Part shown: positions 33,884 through 44,151 of the stretch, in pieces
Position numbering within the stretch: position 1 is the first letter of the stretch
Layout of the letters: each line of letters begins with the position of its first letter
DNA from: Pseudomonas sp. FP2309
GTDB taxonomy: Bacteria; Pseudomonadota; Gammaproteobacteria; Pseudomonadales; Pseudomonadaceae
DNA length: 64,000 nucleotides
Direction: 5' to 3'
Assembly: GCF_030687575.1 (NCBI RefSeq)
Contig: NZ_CP117439.1
Coordinates: 3,277,501-3,341,500, forward strand
Notes under the pieces: model-generated
Seen by the model: the letters and a program-made list of their open reading frames with translations, nothing else
Told to the model about the DNA's origin: nothing
Database searches by the model: none
Program-made: the position numbers and the translations under genes

Positions 33884-36172
33884 TCAGGCCAGCTCAGCGC
33901 GCAGCTGACGCGCGGCCGCCACCATATGAATCAACGCTGCCTCGGTCTCTGACCAGCCACGGGTCTTCAAACCGCAATCGGGATTCACCCACAAGCGCTC
34001 GGCCGGAATCCGCCTGGCCGCCTTGCGCAGCAGGTTGGCCATTTCCGACACATCCGGAACCCGTGGCGAGTGGATGTCATACACGCCCGGACCGATGTCA
34101 TTCGGGTAAGCGAAGGCTTCGAACGCGTCCAGCAGTTCCATGTCCGAGCGTGAGGTTTCGATGGTGATCACGTCCGCATCCATGGCCGCGATGGACTCGA
34201 TCACGTCGTTGAACTCGCTGTAGCACATGTGGGTGTGGATCTGGGTTTCATCACGCACCCCAGAGGCACACAGGCGGAACACCTCGGTGGCCCAGTCCAG
34301 GTACGGCTGCCACTGCGCCTGGCGCAACGGCAGGCCTTCACGAAACGCGGCTTCGTCGATCTGAACGATTTTGATCCCGGCAGCTTCCAGATCGATCACT
34401 TCATCGCGAATCGCCAGGGCCAGTTGACGGGCCTGCACCTCGCGGCCCACGTCTTCGCGCGGGAAGGACCACATCAGCATGGTCACCGGGCCGGTCAGCA
34501 TGCCTTTCATCACTTTGTGGGTCAGGCCTTGGGCGTAGCGGATCCACTCCACGGTCATCGCTTTGGGGCGGCTCAGGTCGCCGAAGATCACCGCCGGTTT
34601 CACGCAGCGCGACCCGTAGCTCTGCACCCAGCCAAAACGGGTAAACACGTAGCCATCCAGTTGCTCGGCGAAGTACTCGACCATGTCGTTACGCTCGGCT
34701 TCACCGTGAACCAACACATCCAGGCCGAGGTGTTCCTGGATTTCGACGGCGTGTTTGATCTCGCTGTGCATCGCCTCGACGTATTCAGCCTCGCTCAACT
34801 TGCCGGCCTTGTACGACTGACGCGCCAGACGGATCGACGCCGTCTGCGGGAACGAACCGATGGTAGTAGTAGGAAACAACGGCAGGTTGAGATCCGCGCG
34901 CTGCTGCTCGATACGCTGGGCAAACGGCGAATGGCGCTGGCTGTCCTGGGCGGTAATGGCGGCAACGCGTGCTTGTACCGCCGGCTTATGAATACGTGGC
35001 GAAGCCGCACGTGCGGCCTGCACGGCGCGACTTTGCGCCAGAGCCGCGAGCACGTCTGGCGCCTGAGGGGCGTCGACCGCCTGGGCCAGCACCGCCACTT
35101 CGGCACACTTTTGCACGGCAAACGCAAGCCAGCTCTTGAGCTCAGCGTCCAATTGGTCCTCACGCCCCAGATCCACCGGGCTGTGCAGCAACGAGCAGGA
35201 CGGCGCCACCCACAGGCGATCGCCCAATTTTTCATGGGCATGCCGCAAGGTCGCCAGGGCATTTTCCAGGTCGCAGCGCCATACGTTACGGCCGTTGACC
35301 ACCCCCAGAGACAACACCTTGTACGCCGGCAGGCGGTCGAGGATGGTCGGGTACTGTTCCGGCGCGCGCACCAGGTCGATATGCAAGCCGTCGACCGGCA
35401 GGTTGGCGGCCAGGCCAAGGTTCTCTTCCAGACCACCGAAGTACGTGGCCACCAGTTTTTTCAGCGGGTCGCGCTGGATCAGGTTATAGGCGCGCTCAAA
35501 TGCGTTTTTCCACTCCTGCGGCAGGTCCAGCACCAGGATCGGTTCGTCGATCTGCACCCACTCCACGCCCAGTTCCGCCAGACGCTGGAAGATCTGGCCG
35601 TACAACGGCAGCAGGCGATCGAGCAGGTCCAGCTTGTCGAAATCAGCGCCCTTGACCTTGCCCAGCCACAGGTAAGTCAACGGGCCGATCACCACCGGCT
35701 TGACGGTGTGGCCCAGCTCGCGGGCTTCCTGGACCTCTTCGAACAATTGATCCCAACCCAGGTGGAAGTGCTGGTCGGCGCTGAATTCAGGGACCAGGTA
35801 GTGGTAGTTGGTGTCGAACCACTTGGTCATTTCCTGGGCGTGGGCACCGCCGCAGCAGCTGTCGCTGACACCGCGGGCCATGCCGAACAGCGTCTGCAGG
35901 GTGGCCTTGCCATCCGCTGGGCGAAAACGCGGCGGGATCACACCGAACATCAGCGAATGCGTGAGCACCTGGTCGTACCAGGCGAAGTCACCGACGGGCA
36001 GCAATTCGATGCCGGCCTGTTTCTGCAGGTCCCAATGGGTTTTGCGCAAGTCACGCCCCACGGCGCGCAGGCCGGCTTCGTCAAGTTCGCCCTTCCAAAA
36101 CGCTTCCTGCGCTTTTTTCAGTTCACGGTCGCGTCCAATGCGCGGAAATCCAAGGGAATGAGCGACTGCCAT
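33884..36172 (-). CDS. metE: cobalamin-independent methionine synthase
   Basis: About 762 residues, full length. The N-terminus [26 protein letters not shown] is typical. Zinc ligands are present: the His and Cys in [11 protein letters not shown], the Glu in [15 protein letters not shown], and the Cys in [13 protein letters not shown]. It transfers a methyl group from 5-methyltetrahydropteroyl-triglutamate to homocysteine in the cytoplasm. The usual neighbour metR is not here; a LysE-family exporter lies upstream on the same strand, 98 nt away. I see no cobalamin riboswitch in that gap. Confidence 0.97.
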   Translation of the reverse strand: MAVAHSLGFPRIGRDRELKKAQEAFWKGELDEAGLRAVGRDLRKTHWDLQKQAGIELLPVGDFAWYDQVLTHSLMFGVIPPRFRPADGKATLQTLFGMARGVSDSCCGGAHAQEMTKWFDTNYHYLVPEFSADQHFHLGWDQLFEEVQEARELGHTVKPVVIGPLTYLWLGKVKGADFDKLDLLDRLLPLYGQIFQRLAELGVEWVQIDEPILVLDLPQEWKNAFERAYNLIQRDPLKKLVATYFGGLEENLGLAANLPVDGLHIDLVRAPEQYPTILDRLPAYKVLSLGVVNGRNVWRCDLENALATLRHAHEKLGDRLWVAPSCSLLHSPVDLGREDQLDAELKSWLAFAVQKCAEVAVLAQAVDAPQAPDVLAALAQSRAVQAARAASPRIHKPAVQARVAAITAQDSQRHSPFAQRIEQQRADLNLPLFPTTTIGSFPQTASIRLARQSYKAGKLSEAEYVEAMHSEIKHAVEIQEHLGLDVLVHGEAERNDMVEYFAEQLDGYVFTRFGWVQSYGSRCVKPAVIFGDLSRPKAMTVEWIRYAQGLTHKVMKGMLTGPVTMLMWSFPREDVGREVQARQLALAIRDEVIDLEAAGIKIVQIDEAAFREGLPLRQAQWQPYLDWATEVFRLCASGVRDETQIHTHMCYSEFNDVIESIAAMDADVITIETSRSDMELLDAFEAFAYPNDIGPGVYDIHSPRVPDVSEMANLLRKAARRIPAERLWVNPDCGLKTRGWSETEAALIHMVAAARQLRAELA

Positions 36173-36270
36173 GACTTACAACTCCAATGTCGAATAGATA
36201 TGGCAGCCATTGTCGACACGCATCGATAGTGAGACAAACTCATTTTATTTTAGATCATCACAACTTCTAC

Positions 36271-36876
36271 TCATGTTCGAATGACATGCAGATAAAACGC
36301 GTGGAACATGAACACCGCGCACACCGCCAGCGCCAGGCCCATGCAACGGTTGAACAGGGTGAAGGCCGAATGGCCGCTGATCCGCCGCCCCAGCATCGCC
36401 CCGAGCAGCGCATACACCCACGGCGCCCCCACGGCACCCAACGCCAGCAGGGCCGACACCCCGGCGATGGCCGCGCCGGTGATATGCGCCGCCGGCAGCA
36501 TCACGCTGGTGATCGGCAACACCGCCATGACGCCCTTGGGGTTGAGCAGTTGGATCACCAGGCCGTTCCAGAACGTTAAGGATTTGGTCGGTACGCTTGA
36601 CCCTTCGTCAACCACCGTACGCGCAGTGAACACCTGGTACGCCAGGTAAAGCGTGTAGACACCGCCCGCCAAGGAGATATACGGCAACGCCGCTTGGGAA
36701 ATGATTGCTTCACCGGTGTAGCCAAACAGCACGAACATCACCATCATCGCGCAGCCCACCCCGATGAAAAACCCGGTAGAGCGGCGCAACTTGCCGGTGA
36801 GGCCGGCATTGAGCCCCATGAAGTTCACGGGACCGGGGCTGTACATGACGCTGAACGCGTAGAGAAAGATATCCAT
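36271..36876 (-). CDS. LysE family amino acid/metabolite exporter
   Basis: About 201 residues with five or six membrane helices. The family signature SPGPVNFMGLNAGLTGKLRRSTGFFIGVG lies at residues 13-41, and LTFWNGLVIQLLNPKGVMAVL is the conserved mid region. RhtB/LysE proteins export amino acids or related metabolites by proton exchange. It lies upstream of metE, so export of a methionine-related compound is possible but unproven. Confidence 0.87.
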   Translation of the reverse strand: MDIFLYAFSVMYSPGPVNFMGLNAGLTGKLRRSTGFFIGVGCAMMVMFVLFGYTGEAIISQAALPYISLAGGVYTLYLAYQVFTARTVVDEGSSVPTKSLTFWNGLVIQLLNPKGVMAVLPITSVMLPAAHITGAAIAGVSALLALGAVGAPWVYALLGAMLGRRISGHSAFTLFNRCMGLALAVCAVFMFHAFYLHVIRT

Positions 36877-37067
36877 GGGAGACCTGCTGAAAGAAGTGCG
36901 GCCAGTCTACTCAGGCGCTCCGGGGCGGATCTTGTACGTTTGTGGCAGGCCAGCAACCCGGCCGCTCAGACCACTAAACCGCCTTTGTGATTAAGACCGA
37001 TCTGCGCACGAGGCCCTGTCATGGAAGTACAGTTACGCGTGCTCACAAGAAGGCGAGTTCAATCGAT

Positions 37068-37568
37068 ATGCAAGAGCGTCACCCACTCAGCGACCTCTAC
37101 GACGACGGCGTTTCGATACGCCCACTGATAGACCTTCCCCAAGCGGTACGCGCGTTGGAGGCCCAGGCCATCAGCGAAGGATTCGGGTTCCTGACACGGC
37201 TGATCACCGAATGGGACAACCACACCAACCGATTCAGTCGGCCAGGCGAATGCCTGTTAGGCGTGTTTTACCAAGACCAATTGGTCGCCATCGGTGGCAT
37301 TACCCAGGATCCCCATGCCGGGCCAACGGTCGGTCGGCTGCGCCGGGTATACGTCGCCACTCACGTGCGTCGACGCCGGTTGGGGCGCACCCTGGTGCAA
37401 GCACTGCTGGACCACGCCGCCCTGAAATTTGAAGAAGTACGGTTGTTCACCGACACACCCGAAGCTGCCGCGTTTTATCGGCGCTGCGGTTTTCAGCCGA
37501 TAAGCGACGGGACCGCGACCCATGTGAAGTCATTGAGCCTTGCGAACGCGGCTTGCGCGTCAAGTTGA
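37068..37568 (+). CDS. GNAT family N-acetyltransferase
   Basis: About 166 residues from the ATG at 37068 (the frame stays open to 36987). Motif A is LRRVYVATHVRRRRLGRTLVQALLDHA, and the C-terminus has FTDTPEAAAFYRRCGFQPI. The protein is a stand-alone acetyltransferase; its substrate cannot be told. AAGG lies rather far from the ATG. Confidence 0.82.
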   Translation: MQERHPLSDLYDDGVSIRPLIDLPQAVRALEAQAISEGFGFLTRLITEWDNHTNRFSRPGECLLGVFYQDQLVAIGGITQDPHAGPTVGRLRRVYVATHVRRRRLGRTLVQALLDHAALKFEEVRLFTDTPEAAAFYRRCGFQPISDGTATHVKSLSLANAACASS

Positions 37569-37649
37569 CGTTCTACGTGGTGTGTACTAAAAGCTACGCA
37601 CTCCCTCGTTCCGCCACCCTAGCGCCACCCCCGAAAAAGGACTTTCCCG

Positions 37650-39146
37650 GTGAAGATACGCAGTCTGTTATGCCTGCTCCTCATTCTCACAGGTTGTATG
37701 CAAATCCAACCTCGCGACGCCCAAATCGACAGGGCGTCGGATGGTGCCGTCATGGTTCAGATTCTGGTCAACAGCCCCAATGTCAGCTTTTTTTTCAAGA
37801 ACTGGCAGACCATTACCCTTGAGCGTGTGAGCAGCCCCACAGGTGAGCACGGCGACAAGTTCTCACTGCGTAAAAACGAAGAAGCCACTTCCAGATCAGC
37901 CATCTACGCCGGCTCATTACCGCCAGGCACTTATCGCCTGGGACAGTTCAACGCAGGCCAATGCGGCGCAATGTGTGTCAGCAACGAAGTCGATATCAGT
38001 TCGGACTTCAGCCGCTTTGCTGTGCAAAGCGGTCAGCTGACTGACTTAGGGGTCATTATCCAGACGCCGGTCAAGGACCGCCTGGTATTTGTGCATAGTC
38101 AGCCCCCCGCCAACGAGTCCACGCGAGAGCGTGTCCAAGCCTTATTTCCCGGTCTGAGCCCGCTGCTCGCCAAGCCAACGCTGTCATGGGATGGCCAAAC
38201 CGTAAAGGCCGACATGACAAGCGCCTTTGAACTGAGCAAAGCCCTCAGCTTCGGCGTTATGTCGCTGCAGCAGACTACCGAAAACACTTTTATCTACGCC
38301 AGTGCCAACGGCGTGATCTATGAATGGACGCCCGGACAACCCGCCGTTGCGCATGATGTAGGGGTGCGCAACGCCATCGAATCGGCCCTCGTCACCGGCG
38401 CCGGAACCTGGCTGGCAGGCGGGGAATTGGGCACATTGCGTCAATCGGATGACCAAGGAAGGCATTGGCGGTCCATCCGAGGCAACCTGCCTTTTGGCGT
38501 CGTTACCAACTTGCACCAATGGAAGGACCAGGTCATCGCAACCACATTGCGCGGAAACAGTATCTACATTCACAGCGCACCACTGGGTAGCGATCACTGG
38601 ACGCAGTTGGCGCGCTACGAAAAGGAACTCTCCCTGCGCGCGCTCTCTGAGCTGTTCCCTACCAGGTCTTACTTGCTGGGAAACGAGTTGGTCAGCTCTG
38701 TGCCCGGTGACAAGGTCGGCGTGTTGAATCTTGAAAACCGGCAGTCCGCGCTCTACCCGCTGCCGGGTGGCATTTCTCTGTTCTGGGCTTCCAACGATGG
38801 CGTGCTGCATTGCAGCTGTGCGGCATCAATGATTTTCAACCCCTATGAAAGCCATGACCACGGCAAGACCTGGCAAGACTCGACCCACACGCGATATATG
38901 TTTGGCTCCAACTTCAGGGACAAGAACAACGGCGTCGCCCTGCACTATGTGCTCTATTCCGATATGCGCATGGCCTATACGCAAAACGGTGGCACTACAT
39001 GGACCGAAACGACCGCACTCTCCCCCACCCTGATCAATGAGTTCTTCTACAGCCGCGACGGCAAATCGGTGTTCGCCTCAATGGTCAACGGCAACTTGCT
39101 GCAGTCCAAGGATGACGGGCGTAGCTGGACCGCCGCCATCCGATAA
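37650..39146 (+). CDS. lipoprotein with Asp-box (BNR-like) repeats, unknown function
   Basis: About 498 residues from a GTG. Signal KIRSLLCLLLILTGC gives a lipobox with Cys near residue 16. The N-terminal third (residues 30-140) looks like a beta domain. From residue 250 a beta-propeller is suggested by four Asp-box motifs: SDDQGRHW, SHDHGKTW, TQNGGTTW and SKDDGRSW. Sialidase catalytic residues are not evident, so it is more likely a binding or assembly lipoprotein. Nothing in the context tells its job. Confidence 0.75.
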   Translation: MKIRSLLCLLLILTGCMQIQPRDAQIDRASDGAVMVQILVNSPNVSFFFKNWQTITLERVSSPTGEHGDKFSLRKNEEATSRSAIYAGSLPPGTYRLGQFNAGQCGAMCVSNEVDISSDFSRFAVQSGQLTDLGVIIQTPVKDRLVFVHSQPPANESTRERVQALFPGLSPLLAKPTLSWDGQTVKADMTSAFELSKALSFGVMSLQQTTENTFIYASANGVIYEWTPGQPAVAHDVGVRNAIESALVTGAGTWLAGGELGTLRQSDDQGRHWRSIRGNLPFGVVTNLHQWKDQVIATTLRGNSIYIHSAPLGSDHWTQLARYEKELSLRALSELFPTRSYLLGNELVSSVPGDKVGVLNLENRQSALYPLPGGISLFWASNDGVLHCSCAASMIFNPYESHDHGKTWQDSTHTRYMFGSNFRDKNNGVALHYVLYSDMRMAYTQNGGTTWTETTALSPTLINEFFYSRDGKSVFASMVNGNLLQSKDDGRSWTAAIR

Positions 39147-39163
39147 ATACAGGCCATGAAACG

Positions 39164-39200
39164 CCCCTGTTGCGAGCTAATCTGCACCTCGCAACAGGGG
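39164..39200. terminator. hairpin between convergent genes, no clear U-tract
   Basis: A 13-bp perfect stem (CCCCTGTTGCGAG with CTCGCAACAGGGG) and 11-nt loop between the lipoprotein gene end (39146) and the porin gene end (39211). It could stop transcription from both sides, although no run of T follows. Confidence 0.6.
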
Positions 39201-39210
39201 CCAGCGGGTC

Positions 39211-40530
39211 TTACATCAACGGAATCGAATAGCTCACAAACAACCGGTTCTGATCCTGGTCCCGCGCCACTTCACTGCGGGACATCCCGTTGCGCCAGCC
39301 AAACCCGACGTTCTTGAACGTGCCGCTCTGCACCACGTAATCCAGGGAGATATCCCGTTCCCACTCGCTGGCATCGTTGCCGCTGGCGGTGAGGATATGC
39401 TCGCCCTTGAGGTACATCACCGACGCCTTGAGGCCCGGTACGCCGAGGGATGCGAAGTCATACGCATACTGTGCAAACGCCGTGCGCTCGCCGGCCTGGA
39501 TGAACGTTTGCACGGTGCGGTCGGTGTAGAGGTACAGGCTGGCACCGCCCTCGCCTTTGCCCACCAGGCCGCCCTGGTTGAGTTGGGCGAAGTTGCTGTC
39601 GTCCGAGACTTGCTGATAACCGGCGGTGATCGCGTGCGGGCCCAGGGAGTAGATGAACGCCGCGCTCCAGGTGTTGTTGTCGATTTCACCGTTGCCGTTC
39701 TTGGTGTAACCGCCGAACTTGTAGCCTTCGGCACGGCCGGCGGCGCTGCTGTTTTTGCCGTCGGCGGTGGTCTTGAAGTAGCGCAGGTCAGTCTTCAACG
39801 AGCCGTATTCGCCCAGCGGCAACACGTGGATCAACCCGGCGAAGTGTTGCTGGTAATAGTCCTCGAGGTTGGCGTAGTAGTACTGCAGCATCAGGTCTTT
39901 GGTCAGTTTGTAGTCAGCGCCGGCGTAGGTGAATGTGTTGCTTTCACGGGTGCCACCGGCCGCGGCCAGGCCGCTGCTGTCGCTGGAACCACGGCCGGTG
40001 GTGTGTTGCAGTTGGCCGCCGACCAGCGTCAGGTTGTCGATGTCGTTACTGGTGACTTGCCCACCCTCAAACGACTGCGGCAACAGGCGCCCGTCGTTGC
40101 TCACCAGAATCGGCAGGTTCGGGCGCAGGTAGCCGTAGCGCGCTTCGGTCTTGGCAAAGCGCGCTTTGGCCGTGGCGCCGCCACGAGCCCAGTTGTCAGC
40201 GGCTTTGCCGTCATCGCTGGGGATCATCGAGCTGCCCACATGGCGCCCGCCGCCGCTGTCGAGGGTCACACCAAGCATGCCGATGGCATCCAGGCCGAAC
40301 CCTACGGTGCCGTCGGTAAAGCCCGACTGGTAGTTGAGGATAAAAGCCTGGCCCCACTCCTCCGTCTTGGACGGCGCGGCCGTTCCGTCGCGGTTATCGT
40401 TATTGAAATAGAAGTTACGCAGGCCCAGGTTGGCTTTGCTGTCGCTCAAGAAGTCCGCAGAAGCCAAGGGGCTCAGGACAATACCCAAGCCACCGGTCAA
40501 CAGACTCAATACATTCAACGTTGCTTTCAT
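39211..40530 (-). CDS. OprD family outer-membrane porin
   Basis: About 439 residues from the ATG at 40530. Signal ends near ASA-DFLSDSK. The start of the mature protein, FLSDSKANLGLRNFYFNNDNRDG, and then EEWGQAFILNYQSGFTDGTVGFGLDAIGMLG, is a strong OprD/Occ mark; the C-terminus ends with an aromatic/aliphatic strand NRLFVSYSIPLM. These 18-strand porins take up basic amino acids, aromatic acids or other small substrates. The substrate here is unknown. Confidence 0.93.
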   Translation of the reverse strand: MKATLNVLSLLTGGLGIVLSPLASADFLSDSKANLGLRNFYFNNDNRDGTAAPSKTEEWGQAFILNYQSGFTDGTVGFGLDAIGMLGVTLDSGGGRHVGSSMIPSDDGKAADNWARGGATAKARFAKTEARYGYLRPNLPILVSNDGRLLPQSFEGGQVTSNDIDNLTLVGGQLQHTTGRGSSDSSGLAAAGGTRESNTFTYAGADYKLTKDLMLQYYYANLEDYYQQHFAGLIHVLPLGEYGSLKTDLRYFKTTADGKNSSAAGRAEGYKFGGYTKNGNGEIDNNTWSAAFIYSLGPHAITAGYQQVSDDSNFAQLNQGGLVGKGEGGASLYLYTDRTVQTFIQAGERTAFAQYAYDFASLGVPGLKASVMYLKGEHILTASGNDASEWERDISLDYVVQSGTFKNVGFGWRNGMSRSEVARDQDQNRLFVSYSIPLM

Positions 40531-40669
40531 CAGGACGAACTCCGGCGCGGAATCCAAGTTCCGGGCGCAAAAAAGAGCAGCAGGATGCCGTCGGCCACAC
40601 GTTAAGTTGGCCGGGGCGTTAACGGTTATTCAGCGAGTCAGTTGAGTGAAGTGAAACCTCCGTACAACC

Positions 40670-41521
40670 TCAGTCAATCAATCCATGAGCGTCATAAAAC
40701 GGATACGGGCCCGGGTAGTCCCCGAACACGCCGTTGTGGCTGATCAGCCCTTGCTGTGCCTCCCAGCGATGCAACAGATACCCCGCCGGCTCCAGGTTGA
40801 AATGCGCAGGCGCCGCCGCCTGCAGATCCAGCACGATCTGATGGGACGTGCCGGGGCACACACAACTGAGGCTGCCACCGAAACGTCGCTGCATCGGCCG
40901 GTGCAGGTGCCCGCATAACAGGCGTTCCACTTGCGGGTGGCGGGCGACGACCGCTTCCAGGGCGGCGGCATTGATAAAGGGTTCGCGGTCCATATGGCCG
41001 ATGCCGCTGATAAAGGGCGGGTGATGCAGGATCAGCAAGGTCGGCACATCGGGGCGCAACGCCAGTTGGGCGTCGAGCCACTGCACCTGGCTGTCGAGCA
41101 ACTGGCCGCCGTGGCCACCGGGAATGGTGGAGTCCAGGCCAATCAGTCGCAGCGGATGCGCGTCCACCACCCAATCCAACGGGCCGTCTGCCGAACGCGG
41201 CAAGTAGGCGTGGTCGCTGAATGCATCCAACAGCGGCCCACGGCTGTCATGGTTACCCGGCACCAGGTAGCACGGCATGTGCAGGCGCGCGAGTTCCGGG
41301 TGCAGCACGGCGTATTCATCGGCGCGGCCGAAGTCCACCAGGTCGCCGCTGACCACCACGATATCCGGCCGTGGCTGGCTGGCATTCAGGTGGTCGACGG
41401 CACGGCGCAGCGCGCCCAGGGTATCCACGACGCCATAGGTGAGGCGCTGGCCGGCTTTAAGGTGCAGGTCGCTGATCTGTGCGACTAAAAACGGACGATT
41501 CACAAGCAGACTCTCATGCAT
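40670..41521 (-). CDS. metallophosphoesterase, GpdQ/CpdA-like
   Basis: About 283 residues. Class III phosphodiesterase motifs are complete: QISDLHL, VVSGDLVDFG, VPGNHDSRG, LILHHPP and LLCGHLHR. Relatives hydrolyse cyclic AMP (CpdA) or glycerophosphodiesters (GpdQ). It is the last gene of an ABC import operon, its ATG overlapping the ATPase stop by 8 nt, which suggests that the imported compound is a phosphodiester or is processed to one. That is inference. Confidence 0.88.
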   Translation of the reverse strand: MHESLLVNRPFLVAQISDLHLKAGQRLTYGVVDTLGALRRAVDHLNASQPRPDIVVVSGDLVDFGRADEYAVLHPELARLHMPCYLVPGNHDSRGPLLDAFSDHAYLPRSADGPLDWVVDAHPLRLIGLDSTIPGGHGGQLLDSQVQWLDAQLALRPDVPTLLILHHPPFISGIGHMDREPFINAAALEAVVARHPQVERLLCGHLHRPMQRRFGGSLSCVCPGTSHQIVLDLQAAAPAHFNLEPAGYLLHRWEAQQGLISHNGVFGDYPGPYPFYDAHGLID

Positions 41522-42545
41522 TGAGGGTGAACAATTTATGCGGCGCAACTGCCAGAGCCATCGGCGCGCCGACGGCGTACAGGTGGTTGTCGCTGCAGTC
41601 CACCAACAGCGGTTGCGGGCCGCCTACGTCCACCAGCAGGCGACTTTGGGCGCCCTGGAAAAACTGCGCGAGCAGATGCCCGTGCAGATGCCCTTCGTGT
41701 TCCATCACCCGCAGGTGTTCGGGGCGGCAGTACACGGTATTGGGCAGATTAGCTTCGTGCCAGGGCAACTCGCCGCCGCAGACTTTCAAGCCGTGAGTGG
41801 ACGGCTCGATGACCTCAAAAGCGTTCAGGTTGCCGACGAAACCGGCGACGAAGGCATTCGCGGGTTTCTGGTAGATCTCCCGTGGGCTGGCCAGTTGCGC
41901 GATGCGCCCGTGTTCCATCACCAGGATGCGGTCGCCCAGGGCCATGGCTTCGCCCTGGTCGTGGGTGACGAACACCGAGGTAATGCCCAGGCCCCGCAGC
42001 AGTTCATTGAGCTCACTGCGCAGGCGCTCACGCAATTGCGCATCGAGGGCTGCCAGCGGTTCATCGAGCAGCAGCACCTTGGGGCGCGGTGCCAGGGCCC
42101 GGGCGAGCGCCACGCGCTGGCGTTGGCCGCCGGACAACTCATGGATGCTGCGTTTGCCGTGCTGTTGCAAACCCACCAGCTCCAGCAGCTCTTCGCAACG
42201 CTGAGTACGCTCGCGCGGCGCCACGCCGCGAATCTTCAGGCCATAGACGATGTTCCCCGCCACATCGAGATTGGGAAACAGCGCGTAGTTCTGAAACACC
42301 ATGCCCACATCACGCCGCTCGATGGGCAGACGCGTCACATCCGTGTCACCGAACAGCACCTGGCCGATGTCCGGGCGTTCCAGGCCGGCGATCAGACGCA
42401 GGGTGGTAGTTTTGCCACAGCCGGACGGTCCGAGGATCGCCAGGGTTTCGCCGCCTTCGACGGTCAAGTTCAGGTCATGCACGGCCACGGTGCCGTCGGC
42501 GAATGCCTTGCGACAGCCTTGCAGGCGGATAGTGATAGCGGTCAT
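41514..42545 (-). CDS. ABC transporter ATP-binding protein (PotA/FbpC type)
   Basis: About 343 residues. Walker A is GPSGCGKTTT, the Q-loop region VFQNYALFPNL, the signature LSGGQRQRVALARAL, and Walker B LLLDEPLAALD. A C-terminal TOBE-like domain (residues 240-343) contains YCRPEHLRV. This class powers import of polyamines, iron or organophosphorus compounds. It overlaps the permease gene by 4 nt. Confidence 0.93.
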   Translation of the reverse strand: MTAITIRLQGCRKAFADGTVAVHDLNLTVEGGETLAILGPSGCGKTTTLRLIAGLERPDIGQVLFGDTDVTRLPIERRDVGMVFQNYALFPNLDVAGNIVYGLKIRGVAPRERTQRCEELLELVGLQQHGKRSIHELSGGQRQRVALARALAPRPKVLLLDEPLAALDAQLRERLRSELNELLRGLGITSVFVTHDQGEAMALGDRILVMEHGRIAQLASPREIYQKPANAFVAGFVGNLNAFEVIEPSTHGLKVCGGELPWHEANLPNTVYCRPEHLRVMEHEGHLHGHLLAQFFQGAQSRLLVDVGGPQPLLVDCSDNHLYAVGAPMALAVAPHKLFTLNA

Positions 42546-43336
42546 CGACGCTCTCCACGGGACAAACGGGCACTGATGGCCTGCAACGCAATCAGCAGCG
42601 GCACGATCATCAGCAAAAAGATCAGGGTGTAGGCACTGGCGATTTCCAGACGCGCCGAGGCATAACTGTCGGCCAGGCCCACCGGCAGGGTTTTGGTCAT
42701 TGGCGTGTGCAGCATCCAGGTCAGGTTGAATTCACCCAGGGACAAGGTGACCACCATCAGCACCCCGGCCAGAATCCCCGCCCGGCAGTTGGGCACCACC
42801 ACGCTGAAAAAGCGTTTGATGGGGCCAGCGCCCAGGCTGGCAGCCGCTTCTTCCAACACCGGCAGTTGCTGGCGCTGCATCACCGCCATCACCGGGCGTA
42901 CCAGAAATGGCAGGGTAAACAGCACATGCCCGACCAGGATGAAGACCCAACTGCTGCGAAACGTGCCGAACTGCCCGTAGGTCAGCAGCAACGCCAGCGC
43001 ACTGGCCAGGCCCGGCATCGCCACCGGCAGCACCATCAACTCTTCAAAGGCGCGGCTGAAGCGGTTGTTCATGCGCACCAGGGCGTAGGCCGCCGGAACG
43101 CCGACCACACACACGCACACCGCGCAGGCCACGGCCAGTTGCAGCGACAGCCACACGGTCGGTGAATAGGCCTGCCACACTTGCACCAGCCAGTCGAAGG
43201 TCAGGCCGCTGGACACACCGACAAAGAAGTTGCGCGTCAACCCGGCCACCAGCGACATGAGCACCGGCACCAACATGAAGGCGCACACCAGCAGGGTGAA
43301 CAGCAGTTGCACCACGAACAGCGATGAGCGCTTCAC
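42542..43336 (-). CDS. ABC transporter permease (CysW/PotC-like)
   Basis: About 264 residues from a GTG at 43336, overlapping the previous stop by 4 nt (GTGA). Six membrane helices and the coupling loop EEAAASLGAGPIKRFFSVVVPNCRAGI are visible. It forms the transmembrane channel with the permease encoded just upstream. Confidence 0.92.
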   Translation of the reverse strand: MKRSSLFVVQLLFTLLVCAFMLVPVLMSLVAGLTRNFFVGVSSGLTFDWLVQVWQAYSPTVWLSLQLAVACAVCVCVVGVPAAYALVRMNNRFSRAFEELMVLPVAMPGLASALALLLTYGQFGTFRSSWVFILVGHVLFTLPFLVRPVMAVMQRQQLPVLEEAAASLGAGPIKRFFSVVVPNCRAGILAGVLMVVTLSLGEFNLTWMLHTPMTKTLPVGLADSYASARLEIASAYTLIFLLMIVPLLIALQAISARLSRGERR

Positions 43337-44151
43337 AGGACCGTCCCCGCGTTTTTCACCAGGCGCCGCGTGAGCAGCAACACCGCCCACGTCACCGCGC
43401 CCAGCACCACCGACAGCGCTGCCGCCACGGCAAAGTTGGCGTAATTGGTGAACACGTTGTAGATCGCCACAGGGGTGACGTTCAGCCGCGTGCCCAAGGT
43501 AAAGGCCGTGCCGAAGGCGCCCATGGACGTGGCAAAACAGATCGCCCCGCACGACGCCAGCGCTGGCGCGAGGCCCGGCACGATCACGTCGCACACCACG
43601 CGCCAATGTCCCGCGCCCAAGGAATGCGCGGCTTCTTCGAGGCTGCGGTCGAGACTCTCGCAAGCGGCCATCACCGTGAGGATCACCCGTGGGATCGAGA
43701 AGTACAGGTAGCCCACGAACAACCCGGCCAACGAGTAGGCGAAGATCCAGCGCTCACCGGCCAGGTGCAGGCCCAGGGACGCCAGCAATCCCTGGCGCCC
43801 CGCCAACAGGATCACCAGAAAGCCCACCACCACGCCGGGAAACGCCAGCGGAAACGTGAGCAGCGCCACCAGCGCCGAGCGCCCGAAAAACTGCTGCCGC
43901 GCGAGGAACACCCCGCTGATACCGCCCACCAGCAAGGCCGCGAACGTGACCACCATCGCCAGCCCACAGGTTTGCACCAGGCTGCCCACGTACTGTGCGC
44001 TGCTGAGCACTTGCCAATAACCGCTGCCATGGCTGTCGCGGCTCTCGGTGCCCAGCACGATCAAGTGCGCCAGCGGCAACAACCAGAACGCCAGCAGCAC
44101 CGCAAAGGCCGGGGCCAACGCCAGGGCCGCATGTTTGGACGACGTTGCCAC
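43333..44151 (-). CDS. ABC transporter permease (CysT/PotB-like)
   Basis: About 272 residues from a GTG at 44151, directly after the binding-protein gene. Six membrane helices; the coupling loop reads LEEAAHSLGAGHWRVVCDVIVPGLAPA. The pair of unequal permeases with separate genes is the layout of polyamine and phosphonate importers. Confidence 0.92.
   Translation of the reverse strand: MATSSKHAALALAPAFAVLLAFWLLPLAHLIVLGTESRDSHGSGYWQVLSSAQYVGSLVQTCGLAMVVTFAALLVGGISGVFLARQQFFGRSALVALLTFPLAFPGVVVGFLVILLAGRQGLLASLGLHLAGERWIFAYSLAGLFVGYLYFSIPRVILTVMAACESLDRSLEEAAHSLGAGHWRVVCDVIVPGLAPALASCGAICFATSMGAFGTAFTLGTRLNVTPVAIYNVFTNYANFAVAAALSVVLGAVTWAVLLLTRRLVKNAGTVL

Noticed and set aside
34229..36229. 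666-codon plus-strand frame opposite metE
   Set aside because: Shadow of metE; no recognisable motif.
36173..36270. Possible cobalamin riboswitch or MetR box before metE
   Set aside because: The gap is only 98 nt and shows neither a B12-box nor a clear TGAA-N5-TTCA site.
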